NCBI RefSeq assembly: GCF_009937955.1
Contig: NZ_AP018439.1
Coordinates: forward strand, 5,022,001-5,086,000
Direction of reading: 5' to 3'
Origin: Undibacterium sp. KW1
Lineage (GTDB): Bacteria > Pseudomonadota > Gammaproteobacteria > Burkholderiales > Burkholderiaceae_D
Length of the DNA: 64,000 nucleotides
Every line of letters starts with the position of its first letter. The stretch's first letter is position 1. Position numbers and translations under genes: made by a program. The notes beneath the pieces were generated by a model, which saw only the letters and a program-made list of their open reading frames with translations, did no database searches and was not told the origin of the DNA. Below are positions 53,825 through 62,895 of the stretch, in pieces.

Positions 53825-55090
53825 CTATTTGACCAGACTAGCCGTCATCGCAATATCAAAATCCTGTTGTTTGTCAGGCGTTTCTTTTTGCAACTTCGCT
53901 TGCTGGCCCAGGCCTGTGATCAGTTTTGGCTTAGCGATCACTTCATCGCCTTTTTTGACTACCATATCAATGGTGACTGCATTTTTATATTGCTCGGCGG
54001 GTGCAGGAGTCAGCGTAAAACTGAAGTCCCATTTTGCATGGCCATCTTCAGACTGGATAGCGACCCTGGCTTGCGTACCTTGCCTGACGATCACTCGGGG
54101 AGAGCTTTTTATTCCAGCCACCTTGATATCCATCGCTACCGAATAACTGTCCGCATCTGGCTTGCCGGCTTCCTTGTCGCTCTGGGTGCTTGTTGCTACG
54201 GCACTGACAGGAGTGCTAGCCCAGGCGCTGTAAGCACTGGCACCACAAATACAACTCAATACCGCGTAGGCGACAACACGTTTCAATTTACTCGGATTAT
54301 TCTGTTGCAATTGCATGATTCTCTCCTTTAAGGGATGACGGGAAGGCCAATGGCAGGCCAGGGCACTGGGGGTGACACTTAACTGGGTTTTGAGCATGGC
54401 TTCGGCATAGGTACGCCTGGCCAGTGGCTCTTGCGCAATCACGCTGGCATCGCAGGCCAGCTCCTGGTCGAGGCGGAAATAGCGGGCAGCGACATGCACG
54501 AGCGGGTTGAACCAGAACAGGCATTGCAGCAATGCAAACAGGATATTGGCAATGACATCACCACGGCCTTTGTGCACCAGTTCATGGCGGATGATGAGTG
54601 CCTGCTCTGCGTCGCTGTAACGTTCATAAAAATCGGCGGGGACGATGATCTTTGGCCTGAAGCAGCCTGCCAGTGCAGGGCCGGTATCAACATCGCTGGC
54701 GATATAGACCCCCTCGCTCTCAGTTAGCTTGCCGAGCCTGCGCAAGAAATGCCGGTGCTGCATGACGCAAAGGGTCGAAGCGCACAGACTGCCTGTGAGC
54801 CAGACCACCACCATCATCACAGGCCAGACGCTGGCAGTTTGTATCTCCAGCAGAGTTGTACCGGAGATGAGCTGGTTAGCAGGAGCCTGCAACTTTTCCG
54901 CCATGTCCAGGTATTGCCGGTGCGGCAAAAACATGGCGAGCAGGGAGAGTGGCAAGACCGCCCAGAGCTGGTAGGCAATACTGGCACCTGCCAGTTTGCG
55001 CAAGGGATTTCTGACCAGCAGGATGAGCACGATCAGGCCGCTGATGACGAGGCATGCGAGTATTGATGACTGCAAGAAATTACTGATCAT
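53825..55090 (-). CDS. M56 (BlaR1-type) metallopeptidase with novel C-terminal domain
   Basis: A 421-residue protein from ATG 55090. Four hydrophobic helices hold the M56 zinc site, HELVHKGRGD (His169, Glu170, His173) in the loop after helix three. The C-terminal periplasmic part (about 300-421) is beta-rich and is not the penicillin-binding sensor of BlaR1/MecR1: no SxxK-type serine is seen. So it probably senses another signal. The upstream blaI-like gene overlaps it by 11 bases, as in blaI-blaR1 pairs, but no beta-lactamase is nearby. Confidence 0.8.
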   Translation of the reverse strand: MISNFLQSSILACLVISGLIVLILLVRNPLRKLAGASIAYQLWAVLPLSLLAMFLPHRQYLDMAEKLQAPANQLISGTTLLEIQTASVWPVMMVVVWLTGSLCASTLCVMQHRHFLRRLGKLTESEGVYIASDVDTGPALAGCFRPKIIVPADFYERYSDAEQALIIRHELVHKGRGDVIANILFALLQCLFWFNPLVHVAARYFRLDQELACDASVIAQEPLARRTYAEAMLKTQLSVTPSALACHWPSRHPLKERIMQLQQNNPSKLKRVVAYAVLSCICGASAYSAWASTPVSAVATSTQSDKEAGKPDADSYSVAMDIKVAGIKSSPRVIVRQGTQARVAIQSEDGHAKWDFSFTLTPAPAEQYKNAVTIDMVVKKGDEVIAKPKLITGLGQQAKLQKETPDKQQDFDIAMTASLVK

Positions 55091-55457
55091 CACCGAGCTC
55101 CTTGATGAGACGTTTGAGTTCAGCGATATCCTGCTTCGATAATTTCTTTTGTTCGCTGAAGTGCGCCACCAGTGGTGCGATGCGGCCATTGAACATGCGG
55201 TCGAGAAAACCCTTGCTCTCTGACATCAGCCATTGTTCACGCTGCAGGACGGGCGAATACAGAAAACGCCTGCCATCCTTCTCGGCGGCGATCGCGCCCT
55301 TTTTGAACAAGCGGTTCAGCAGGGTTTTGACTGTGGCTTCCTGCCAGTCCTGTTGCTGTGCCAAAGCGGCACTGACCTCTTCGGCTGACTGAGGATGCTG
55401 TTTCCACAGAGTTTCCATGACCAACGATTCTGCTTCGCTGATGGCGATGTTTTTCAT
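55080..55457 (-). CDS. BlaI/MecI-type repressor
   Basis: A 125-residue winged-helix repressor from ATG 55457, with TGGAGCC as ribosome site. SEAESLVMETLWKQHPQSAEEVS, QDWQEATVKTLLNRLFKKGAI and DGRRFLYSPVL are the typical BlaI blocks. Cleavage by the M56 partner normally inactivates it. Two TACA-N2-TGTA boxes lie upstream, so it should repress its own operon. Confidence 0.88.
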   Translation of the reverse strand: MKNIAISEAESLVMETLWKQHPQSAEEVSAALAQQQDWQEATVKTLLNRLFKKGAIAAEKDGRRFLYSPVLQREQWLMSESKGFLDRMFNGRIAPLVAHFSEQKKLSKQDIAELKRLIKELGDDQ

Positions 55458-55495
55458 TGCGGGCTCCAGGGAGAAATTTGCATGACGCATTCATT

Positions 55496-55531
55496 TACAG
55501 ATGTAATCGACAATAAATGATTACACGTGTA
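55496..55531. promoter_or_regulatory. Two BlaI boxes
   Basis: TACA-GA-TGTA (55496-55505) and TACA-CG-TGTA (55522-55531) match the TACA-N2-TGTA consensus of BlaI/MecI. Their centres are 26 bases apart. The right box sits in the perfect 16-base palindrome GATTACACGTGTAATC. They lie between blaI and GH43. Confidence 0.75.
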
Positions 55532-55636
55532 ATCAATGAAGTCAACAAAAAAATGCAGCTCGCTGGTTTGCGCAATCCACTGATTTTTGTCACGCACCTG
55601 CAAACCACGCTTGCACAGCACAACTTTGCATCGCAT

Positions 55637-55671
55637 AATTGGTCTTACCAATTTAAATTTGGTCAACCAAA
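55637..55671. promoter_or_regulatory. GntR-like operator pair before GH43
   Basis: AATTGGT-CTT-ACCAATT (55637-55653) and TTTGGT-CA-ACCAAA (55658-55671) resemble the TGGTNNACCA-type sites of GntR-family (FadR/UxuR-like) regulators. They lie 18 bases before the GH43 start, well placed to control the gene in response to sugar acids or xylo-oligomers (inference). Confidence 0.6.
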
Positions 55672-55688
55672 CTCCAAGGTAATGCGTG

Positions 55689-57341
55689 ATGACAAGAAAA
55701 GCCGGATTTTTGCCTCAACTGTTGACAGCGTGCCTGCTACTGCCCGTTTTGACTATACGGGCGCATGCCCAACATGCTGCCCATGCCGACCGGGCGCAAT
55801 ACCAGAACCCCATCATCCACGCCGATTATTCCGACCCCGATGTCATCCGTGTAGGCAAGCACTATTACATGACGGCATCAAGCTTCAATAGTGCACCCGG
55901 CCTGCCTTTGCTGGAATCGGCAGACATGGTGCACTGGCAACTGGTGGGGCATGCCCTGCCCCAGCAATTGCCACTCGCGGATTTTGCCCGACCACAGCAT
56001 GGCAAGGGAGTGTGGGCGCCCTGCCTGCGTTATCACGACCAGCGCTTCTGGATTTTTTATCCCGACCCTGACCAGGGCATTTATGTGATGACGGCAGACA
56101 ATTTCAGTGGCCCCTGGACTACGCCCCACCTGCTGCTGGCAGGCAAGGGCATCATCGATCCTACGCCCTTGTGGGATGAAGATGGTCAGGCTTATCTGCT
56201 ACACGCCTGGGCAAAAAGCCGCGCAGGTATCAACAATATGCTGAGCCTGCGCCGCATGAACAAGGAGGCGACACAGATACTGGATACCGGGGGCAAGGTC
56301 GTTATCGATGGCAACAAGCTGCCTGGCTACAAAACGCTGGAAGGCCCGAAGCTCTACAAACATCAGGGCTATTACTATGTCTTTGCCCCGGCAGGTGGCG
56401 TGGAAGAAGGCTGGCAATCGGTATTCCGCTCACGCCATATTGAGGGCCCCTATGAAGACAAGATCGTTATGGCGCAAGGCAAGTCAACCACCAATGGCCC
56501 GCACCAGGGGGCCTGGGTACAGACACCAGCAGGCACTGACTGGTTTTACCACTTCCAGGACAAGCGCGCCTATGGCCGCATCGTGCACCTGCAACCCATG
56601 CACTGGAAAGATGGCTGGCCCGTCATCGGTGAAGATGCCAAGGACACTGGTACCGGTGAACCTGTGCTCAGGCATGCGATGCCAGTAGCAGGCAATTTCC
56701 CTCAAATACAGCCTGCGACTAGCGATGAATTCAGGGACAGCAAGCTGGGCTTACAATGGCAATGGAATGCCAACTGGAAACCAGCATGGTATTCATTGAC
56801 AGCCAGGCCACAGCACCTGCGCCTGCACACTCAAGCTGACAGCAGCTATGCAGAACGCAACAACCTGTGGGACGTGCCCTCCTTGCTATTGCAAAAACTG
56901 CCTGCCGAACAATTCACGGTAGATACCAGACTGGATGTGAGTCACCTGCAAAATGGCAGCAGCACTGGCCTCATCATGTATGGTTTCAACTATGCCTGGC
57001 TGGGCGTGCGCCAGCAAGACAAGGCAAGACAGTTACTCTTATCGACTTGCGACAAGACAGAAGCAAAATGCGCAGAAGTGATACGCGCCAGCCTGCCATT
57101 AAACAGCAGCACTGTCTATTTGCGCATGGTGGTGCAGGCAGGTGGCAAAACGCAATTCTATTACAGCACCGACAATCAGCAATTTAATGCGATTGGCGAT
57201 GAGTTCAATGCAACGATGGGCCGCTGGGTTGGTGCACAGATGGGTTTGTTCAGCGTGCGGCCCGATGTATCACCTTCTGCTGACGATGATTATGTCGATG
57301 TGGATTATTTCAGGGTGGCGATAAACAAGCAGTTACCATAA
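55689..57341 (+). CDS. GH43 family glycoside hydrolase (beta-xylosidase/arabinofuranosidase type)
   Basis: A 550-residue secreted enzyme: signal peptide (FLPQLLTACLLLPVLTIRAHA), a GH43 five-blade propeller with NPIIHADYSDPDV (base Asp49), IDPTPLWDEDG (Asp157) and LEGPKLYKH (acid Glu218), and a C-terminal beta sandwich (about 340-550) as in the large beta-xylosidases. ATG 55689 is used; a GTG lies one codon earlier. It removes xylose or arabinose from xylo-oligosaccharides, complementing the GH10 xylanase at 47.5 kb. Confidence 0.9.
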   Translation: MTRKAGFLPQLLTACLLLPVLTIRAHAQHAAHADRAQYQNPIIHADYSDPDVIRVGKHYYMTASSFNSAPGLPLLESADMVHWQLVGHALPQQLPLADFARPQHGKGVWAPCLRYHDQRFWIFYPDPDQGIYVMTADNFSGPWTTPHLLLAGKGIIDPTPLWDEDGQAYLLHAWAKSRAGINNMLSLRRMNKEATQILDTGGKVVIDGNKLPGYKTLEGPKLYKHQGYYYVFAPAGGVEEGWQSVFRSRHIEGPYEDKIVMAQGKSTTNGPHQGAWVQTPAGTDWFYHFQDKRAYGRIVHLQPMHWKDGWPVIGEDAKDTGTGEPVLRHAMPVAGNFPQIQPATSDEFRDSKLGLQWQWNANWKPAWYSLTARPQHLRLHTQADSSYAERNNLWDVPSLLLQKLPAEQFTVDTRLDVSHLQNGSSTGLIMYGFNYAWLGVRQQDKARQLLLSTCDKTEAKCAEVIRASLPLNSSTVYLRMVVQAGGKTQFYYSTDNQQFNAIGDEFNATMGRWVGAQMGLFSVRPDVSPSADDDYVDVDYFRVAINKQLP

Positions 57342-57356
57342 TTCAAACGCCCAGGC

Positions 57357-57410
57357 GGTGCGTCAAGACGCAACCTATTGCCGTGCCCGTAGGGTGCGTC
57401 TTGACGCACC
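57357..57410. repeat. Inverted pair of GGTGCGTC palindromes
   Basis: GGTGCGTC-AA-GACGCAACC (57357-57375) and GGGTGCGTC-TT-GACGCACC (57392-57410) are each hairpins and are inverted copies of one another. They lie just after GH43 and belong to the dispersed GGTGCG family seen at 4986, 15185 and 16830. Confidence 0.55.
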
Positions 57411-57458
57411 GGTTCTGGCTTTGGAGTTTGCTTTTTACAAAGCTGAAAGTGAACGGGT

Positions 57459-57818
57459 TCAGACTTCTGATGACGCATTAATTTTTTCCCATAGCGCCCG
57501 AATTAAAATCGCAGAAGCACCATCGGCATTGATATAAAAAGAACCGTTTTCCACTTCAAGTACGCCTGGATAGCCTGGTTCATGAGCGGCAACAAGATTC
57601 AACAGTTTTTCAGCATCAGGTTTCCAAAGCTGCAGATGAGAACGGATTTTTGCACCCAGAGTCAGATGGGCCTGGCTTATTATTTCCTCTTTTGAAAAAG
57701 AGGAAATCAATTCCATTTCACTGGGAGTCAAACTGCTGAATACATTTTCTAAAACTTGTTCAAACACCGAAAGATCGTCACTTTCAGCACTGTTTTTAAG
57801 GGGCTCATCATTATTCAT
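57459..57818 (-). CDS. Hypothetical acidic protein
   Basis: A 119-residue soluble, acidic protein. I do not recognise it with confidence. LTPSEMELISSFSKEE and AHLTLGAKIRSHLQLWKPD are helical, and the LGAKIRSHLQLW phrase resembles a segment of DUF6794-like proteins. No signal, membrane helix or cysteine motif is present. The ATG has no strong ribosome site. It is convergent with GH43, with the palindrome pair between. Confidence 0.5.
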   Translation of the reverse strand: MNNDEPLKNSAESDDLSVFEQVLENVFSSLTPSEMELISSFSKEEIISQAHLTLGAKIRSHLQLWKPDAEKLLNLVAAHEPGYPGVLEVENGSFYINADGASAILIRALWEKINASSEV

Positions 57819-58216
57819 TAAACATATCCGAATATCTGCGTATTCTTTATATTCTATGCCATCGCAGTATATGAGCAGGTTTTTTACTTGCCTGCTTCAT
57901 CTTAGGATTTTGATCCCGCGAAGGTACAAGCGCCAGCACCAGCGCTCATCACTCCAAGGTCTCCTACCGTTAATAGCCTGCCAACACATCTTAATATCAA
58001 GCTTCCCTGATGCCCCTCAACGACAAATCCTTGTCATGGCGCAAATATATCCCTGCGTAACTCCAGCAAAACCTGATATTGAGGTAAAGTTGATCCTGCA
58101 TGCAGCGCAAATCTCAGCAGCGTGCAAAAATAGAAAGAGATGCAGCCGGGCAAAGACCATTGCCACGTATGCTGACATCCGATAACAGAGACAAACCACC
58201 GTAAAACGAATTCATC
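57819..58216. other. Intergenic region before the two-component system
   Basis: About 400 bases with no gene that I can support on either strand. The right half must hold the promoter of the response regulator operon, but no clear -10/-35 pair or operator was seen. Several short inverted fragments are not convincing. Confidence 0.5.
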
Positions 58217-58951
58217 ATGCGTATTTTGCTAGCAGAAGACGACAGTGTACTGGCCGATGGTCTGACCCGCTCGCTCAGGCAATCCGGCTATGCCACTGAT
58301 TGTGTCAATGATGGGGAAGCGGCAGATACTGCGCTGACTACCCAGGACTTTGATTTGCTGATCCTTGATCTGGGCTTGCCCAAATTGAGCGGACCAGAAG
58401 TATTGCGCCGCTTGCGGGCGCGTAATTCACGTTTGCCGGTGCTGATACTGACAGCGGCAGATTCGGTCGAACAAAGGGTCAAGGGACTGGACCTGGGCGC
58501 AGATGATTACATGGCCAAGCCCTTTGCCCTGTCTGAACTCGAAGCACGAGTGCGAGCACTGACGCGGCGTGGCGCGGGTGGCGGGCCTACCGTCATCAAG
58601 CATGGGCCGCTGACTTATGACCAGGTCGGGCGTATCGCCTATATCCATGAACAGATGCTGGACTTGTCTGCGCGTGAGCTGGGCCTGCTCGAAGTGTTGT
58701 TGCAACGTACCGGCCGGCTGGTATCCAAGGAGCAACTGGTCGATCACCTGTGCGAATGGGGTGAAGAGGTCAGCAACAATGCGATCGAAGTGTATGTACA
58801 CCGCCTGCGCAAGAAAATAGAGGTGGATGGCGTGCGTATAGCCACGGTACGCGGTCTTGGTTATTGCCTGGAAAAATTCTTTGTTCCTGCAACTGCCCCG
58901 GCAACAAGCTCTGCTACTGCCACGCCTACCGCCAGCACTGAACAAAAATGA
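58217..58951 (+). CDS. OmpR-type response regulator
   Basis: A 244-residue two-component regulator. The receiver has Asp8/Asp9 (AEDDS), phosphorylation site Asp51 (LILDLGLP) and LGADDYMAKPFALSELEARV. The C-terminal winged helix has GRLVSKEQLVDHL and NAIEVYVHRLRKKIE. A Thr/Ala-rich tail follows. It is most like TctD/QseB regulators. The stop overlaps the kinase start (ATGA). Confidence 0.93.
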   Translation: MRILLAEDDSVLADGLTRSLRQSGYATDCVNDGEAADTALTTQDFDLLILDLGLPKLSGPEVLRRLRARNSRLPVLILTAADSVEQRVKGLDLGADDYMAKPFALSELEARVRALTRRGAGGGPTVIKHGPLTYDQVGRIAYIHEQMLDLSARELGLLEVLLQRTGRLVSKEQLVDHLCEWGEEVSNNAIEVYVHRLRKKIEVDGVRIATVRGLGYCLEKFFVPATAPATSSATATPTASTEQK

Positions 58952-60480
58952 GTCAACAGCCAGGCAGGGACGACAGCGACGCAGCAGCGCCTGACAGCCT
59001 GGCTGGCAAGCAGCCCGAAGAAAAAACGCAACGTTCCCTGTTTGGTGAAATCCTTGACTGGATGCTGGCACCGCTCTTGCTGTTATGGCCGATGAGCATT
59101 GCCATCACCTACCTGGTGGCAAAATCCATCGCCAATCAGCCCTTTGACCGCGCGCTCGAAGATAATGTGCTGGTACTGTCACAGCAGGTCAAAGAGATAG
59201 ACGGCAAGGTCGTGACCCAGCTCAGCAACCCTGCAAGGGATATCTTGCGGGCAGATGATCTCGACAATATCTATTTCCAGATCAAGGTCAGCAAAGACCA
59301 GCTCATTGATGGTGACCGTGACCTTCCCGCTCCCATTGAAGAAGACAAACCGACCATAGGTACAGTCCAGTTCAGGAACGCCGTCTTGCGCGGCATAGAT
59401 ATACGCATTGCCTATAGTTATATCGACCTCAACAAGACAGGCAAACCCGGCCCGAATACAGACCCGCATTTAGCCTTGGTACAGGTCGCAGAGACACTGG
59501 AAAAACGCGCCCTGCTGGCCAATGAAATCATCAAGGGTGTGATCCTGCCGCAATTCATTATCTTGCCGATTGCCCTGGCGCTGGTCTGGTTCGCATTGAG
59601 CCGTGGCCTGTCGCCTCTGGCAGAACTGCAGCAGCGCATACGCGCGCGCAGGCCAGATGACCTCAGCCCCATCGATTCACGCCATGTGCCTGAAGAAATC
59701 ACACCACTCGTCAAATCACTCAATGAAATGCTGGAAAGGCTGGCACAAACCATCGCCATCCAGAAACGCTTTATCGCTGATGCCGCCCACCAGATGAAGA
59801 CCCCGCTGGCCGGTTTGCGCATGCAGTCAGAGCTGGCCTTGCGCCAGACTGACCAGCAAGAGATACATCAATCATTAACGCAACTGGCCACCAGCTCAGA
59901 AGCAGCCACACGCCTGGTCAACCAGTTGCTGACACTGGCACGCGCAGAAAACCTGGCCCCGGCCAATCAGCCACGCGAACAGATAGACTTGAACATTCTG
60001 GCCCGTAATGTCGTGCAGGACTGGATACAGGCTTCTTTTGCAAAAAAAATAGATCTGGGTTTTGAGCAGGATAAAAATGCGGTACTGATTTTTGGCAGCC
60101 CGCTGATGTTGCGTGAAATGCTCAGCAACCTGATCGACAATGCTTTACGTTACACCCCACAAGGCCATAGCGTGACCGTGCGTGTGCGCACCGACCATGA
60201 ACAGGCACTGGCGGTACTGGAGGTCGAAGACAATGGCCGTGGCATACCGATTGAAGAACGCGGGCACGTGTTCGAGCGTTTTTACCGCATCCTCGGCAGC
60301 AATGTGCAAGGTAGCGGCCTGGGCCTGGCCATCGTGCGTGAGATCGCCAGCCAGCATGAGGCCAGGATAGAAATACTCGACAATCCGCAACCGCAAGACC
60401 CGGCCTACCCCGGTTGCGTATTCCGCATCTCTTTCCAGTTGAACCCTTACGATGAACTTGCCATGGAGGGCTTGTCATGA
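58948..60480 (+). CDS. Sensor histidine kinase (TctE-like)
   Basis: A 510-residue kinase with two membrane helices (about 35-56 and 193-213) and a periplasmic sensor of about 135 residues between them. The H-box is RFIADAAHQMKTPLAGL (His281), the N-box is LSNLIDNALRYTPQGHSV, and G-boxes are EDNGRGIPIEERGHVFERF and GSGLGLAIVREI. Its ligand is likely a carboxylate, as in TctE (inference). ATGA overlaps join it to the regulator and to the DUF4212 gene. Confidence 0.93.
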   Translation: MSQQPGRDDSDAAAPDSLAGKQPEEKTQRSLFGEILDWMLAPLLLLWPMSIAITYLVAKSIANQPFDRALEDNVLVLSQQVKEIDGKVVTQLSNPARDILRADDLDNIYFQIKVSKDQLIDGDRDLPAPIEEDKPTIGTVQFRNAVLRGIDIRIAYSYIDLNKTGKPGPNTDPHLALVQVAETLEKRALLANEIIKGVILPQFIILPIALALVWFALSRGLSPLAELQQRIRARRPDDLSPIDSRHVPEEITPLVKSLNEMLERLAQTIAIQKRFIADAAHQMKTPLAGLRMQSELALRQTDQQEIHQSLTQLATSSEAATRLVNQLLTLARAENLAPANQPREQIDLNILARNVVQDWIQASFAKKIDLGFEQDKNAVLIFGSPLMLREMLSNLIDNALRYTPQGHSVTVRVRTDHEQALAVLEVEDNGRGIPIEERGHVFERFYRILGSNVQGSGLGLAIVREIASQHEARIEILDNPQPQDPAYPGCVFRISFQLNPYDELAMEGLS

Positions 60481-60743
60481 GCGCAGCACCTGAGCAGACT
60501 GGCAGTGTCAGCAAACAATACTGGCGGCATACCCGGCGACTGACCGTGGCCCTGATGGCTTGCTGGGCTGTGCTGTGCTTTTGTGTACTGTTCTTTGCGC
60601 GTGAATTGTCCAGCGTGGTTTTCTTTGGCTGGCCGTTTTCTTTCTACATGGCAGCGCAAGGCCTGACGCTGAGCTTTGTGCTGATACTTGCCATCTATTC
60701 ACTCAGCATGGGCTGGATAGGCCGCAGGCAGACCGGGGACTGA
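60477..60743 (+). CDS. DUF4212 small membrane protein
   Basis: An 88-residue protein with two helices (ALMACWAVLCFCVLFFARELS and LTLSFVLILAIYSLSMGWI) and the DUF4212 phrase FFGWPFSFYMAAQG. It is the usual small partner of the sodium-solute symporter that follows four bases later. It is translationally coupled to the kinase, so sensor and transporter are expressed together. Confidence 0.88.
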   Translation: MSAAPEQTGSVSKQYWRHTRRLTVALMACWAVLCFCVLFFARELSSVVFFGWPFSFYMAAQGLTLSFVLILAIYSLSMGWIGRRQTGD

Positions 60744-60747
60744 TCGC

Positions 60748-62784
60748 ATGGCACAAAAGCGTTTTACCCAAAAACTGACGGTTTATTATCTCTGGTACAC
60801 ACTGCTGTTTTTCATCTTCCTGATCAGCCTGGCCATCCTCGAAAAAGAAGGCGTGCCGCGCGCCTGGATAGGTTATCTGTTCATGTTTGCCACCATCGTG
60901 CTATATGCAGGCATAGGCGTGGTCAGCCGTACGGCTGACATCAGCGAGTATTATGTCGCCGGGCGGCGCGTGCCTGCGGTTTTCAATGGCATGGCGACGG
61001 CAGCCGACTGGATGTCTGCCGCCAGTTTTTTGAGTCTGGCGGGTGGCTTGTATTTGCAGGGTTTTGATGGCCTTGCCTACGTCATAGGTTGGACCGGCGG
61101 CTTTTGCCTGGTGGCCATGCTGATTGCACCTTATCTGCGCAAGTTTGGTCAATACACAATCCCTGATTTTCTCGGTGCACGCTTTGCCGGTAGCCCGGAA
61201 AACAATATGGTCAGAATACTGGCTGTCATTGCCACGGTATTCATTTCCTTCATCTATGTGGTCGCACAAATCTATGGTGTGGGCCTGATCACTTCACGCT
61301 TTACCGGTGTGGATTTTTCTGTCGGCATCTTCCTCGGCCTGGCCAGCATACTGGTGTGTTCTTTCCTGGGTGGCATGCGTGCGGTGACTTGGACCCAGGT
61401 CGCGCAATACATCATTATCATCATCGCCTTCCTGATCCCGGTTGCCTGGTTGTCGGTCAAACACACCAATAACCCGGTCGCGCCGCTCTCTTACGGGGCG
61501 GTGCTGCCAGAGCTGAGCAACAAGGAAAAGATTTTTGAGTCAGATCCAAGGGAAAAAGAAGTCAGGGCCATTTACCGCCAGCGTGCCGACGAGCTGCAAA
61601 AGAAAATTCAACAATTGCCGCAATCATGGGAAGACGGCCGTTTTGAATTGCAGCACAAACTCGAAGAATTAAAATCAGGCAATGCCTCGCTGCTGGAGAT
61701 CAAGGCTGCAGGCCGGGTGCTGGCGAATTACCCCAAGTCACAACAAGAAGCACAAAACCGCTGGAACGAGGTACGCAATAATTATCTCGCCAAGGCGCAA
61801 CCCGGTTTTTCCAAATACACGCCGTATGCGGCAAAGGACAAGAAAGAATCTGACAGCAAGCGCAATAATTTCATGGCACTGGTGCTATGCCTGATGATGG
61901 GTACTGCCGCCCTGCCGCATGTGCTGGTGCGCTACTACACCACGCCCACGGTCAAGGAGAGCCGTGACTCGGTGTTCTGGTCACTGTTCTTTATCATGCT
62001 GCTGTACATCACGATACCGGCGCTGGCTATCCTGGTCAAATACGATATCTATAATTCCCTGGTCGGCACAGAATTTTCCAAACTGCCTGCCTGGGTCACT
62101 TACTGGGCCAATATAGACCGCAACAACCCGCTCGTGAATATCACCGACATCAACCATGACGGCATAGTCCAGCTCGCCGAGATTGTGCTTGATGGTGACA
62201 TCGTCGTGCTGGCAACACCCGAGATTGCCGGCCTGCCGTATGTGGTATCAGCGCTGGTGGCTGCTGGTGGCCTGGCGGCTGCACTCTCTACTGCAGATGG
62301 CTTGCTGCTGACGATATCGAATTCCCTGTCGCACGACATTTACTACAAGATCATAGACCCGCAAGCCTCAACACAAAAGCGGGTGACAATATCCAAGCTG
62401 CTGTTACTGGTGGTGGCACTGGTGGCAGCCTATGTGGCTTCGCTCAAGCCTGCTGATATTCTGTCACTGGTAGGTGCGGCATTTTCAGTGGCTGCATCAG
62501 CGCTATTCCCCTGCCTGGTATTGGGCATATTCTGGAAACGTGCGAACCGCCAGGGTGCCATCTGCGGCATGATTGCTGGCTTTGTCGTCTGCGTGTTTTA
62601 TATGCTGTATACCCACCCTATATTTGGTGGCAGCCCGGCGAATCAGTGGTTTAGCATTGCGCCTATATCGGCAGGTGTATTCGGCGTCCCGGCTGGGTTC
62701 ATCACCATGATGGTAGTGAGTTTTTTCACGCCCAGGCCGGATCAAAAGACCTTGGATCTCGTCGATTTTATACGGCAGCCTTGA
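60748..62784 (+). CDS. Sodium:solute symporter (VC_2705/ActP-type)
   Basis: A 678-residue SSS transporter with 13 or more helices. DISEYYVAGRRVPAVFNGMATAADWMSAASFL is the family start, and GGLAAALSTADGLLLTISNSLSHDIYYKI is the sodium-site segment. A soluble insertion of about 120 residues, rich in Lys/Glu/Gln with coiled-coil character (about 262-375), lies between helices 6 and 7 and is absent from E. coli ActP. The likely substrate is acetate or another short carboxylate (inference), sensed by the adjoining kinase. Confidence 0.9.
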   Translation: MAQKRFTQKLTVYYLWYTLLFFIFLISLAILEKEGVPRAWIGYLFMFATIVLYAGIGVVSRTADISEYYVAGRRVPAVFNGMATAADWMSAASFLSLAGGLYLQGFDGLAYVIGWTGGFCLVAMLIAPYLRKFGQYTIPDFLGARFAGSPENNMVRILAVIATVFISFIYVVAQIYGVGLITSRFTGVDFSVGIFLGLASILVCSFLGGMRAVTWTQVAQYIIIIIAFLIPVAWLSVKHTNNPVAPLSYGAVLPELSNKEKIFESDPREKEVRAIYRQRADELQKKIQQLPQSWEDGRFELQHKLEELKSGNASLLEIKAAGRVLANYPKSQQEAQNRWNEVRNNYLAKAQPGFSKYTPYAAKDKKESDSKRNNFMALVLCLMMGTAALPHVLVRYYTTPTVKESRDSVFWSLFFIMLLYITIPALAILVKYDIYNSLVGTEFSKLPAWVTYWANIDRNNPLVNITDINHDGIVQLAEIVLDGDIVVLATPEIAGLPYVVSALVAAGGLAAALSTADGLLLTISNSLSHDIYYKIIDPQASTQKRVTISKLLLLVVALVAAYVASLKPADILSLVGAAFSVAASALFPCLVLGIFWKRANRQGAICGMIAGFVVCVFYMLYTHPIFGGSPANQWFSIAPISAGVFGVPAGFITMMVVSFFTPRPDQKTLDLVDFIRQP

Positions 62785-62820
62785 GAGCGGAACATGGCAG
62801 TGGTGAAAAATCGGAAGATG

Positions 62821-62844
62821 TAGGGCGCCTTGCAATGCGCCCTA
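62821..62844. terminator. Hairpin between convergent genes
   Basis: TAGGGCGC (62821-62828), loop CTTGCAAT and GCGCCCTA (62837-62844) form a perfect 8-base stem between the symporter and the GlxA-type gene. It has no T-run, so it is only a possible bidirectional terminator or mRNA end. Confidence 0.4.
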
Positions 62845-62895
62845 GGTCACGGTATTTCTGCACTCATGTTTGTTGCTCATATTACAGATGTGCAG

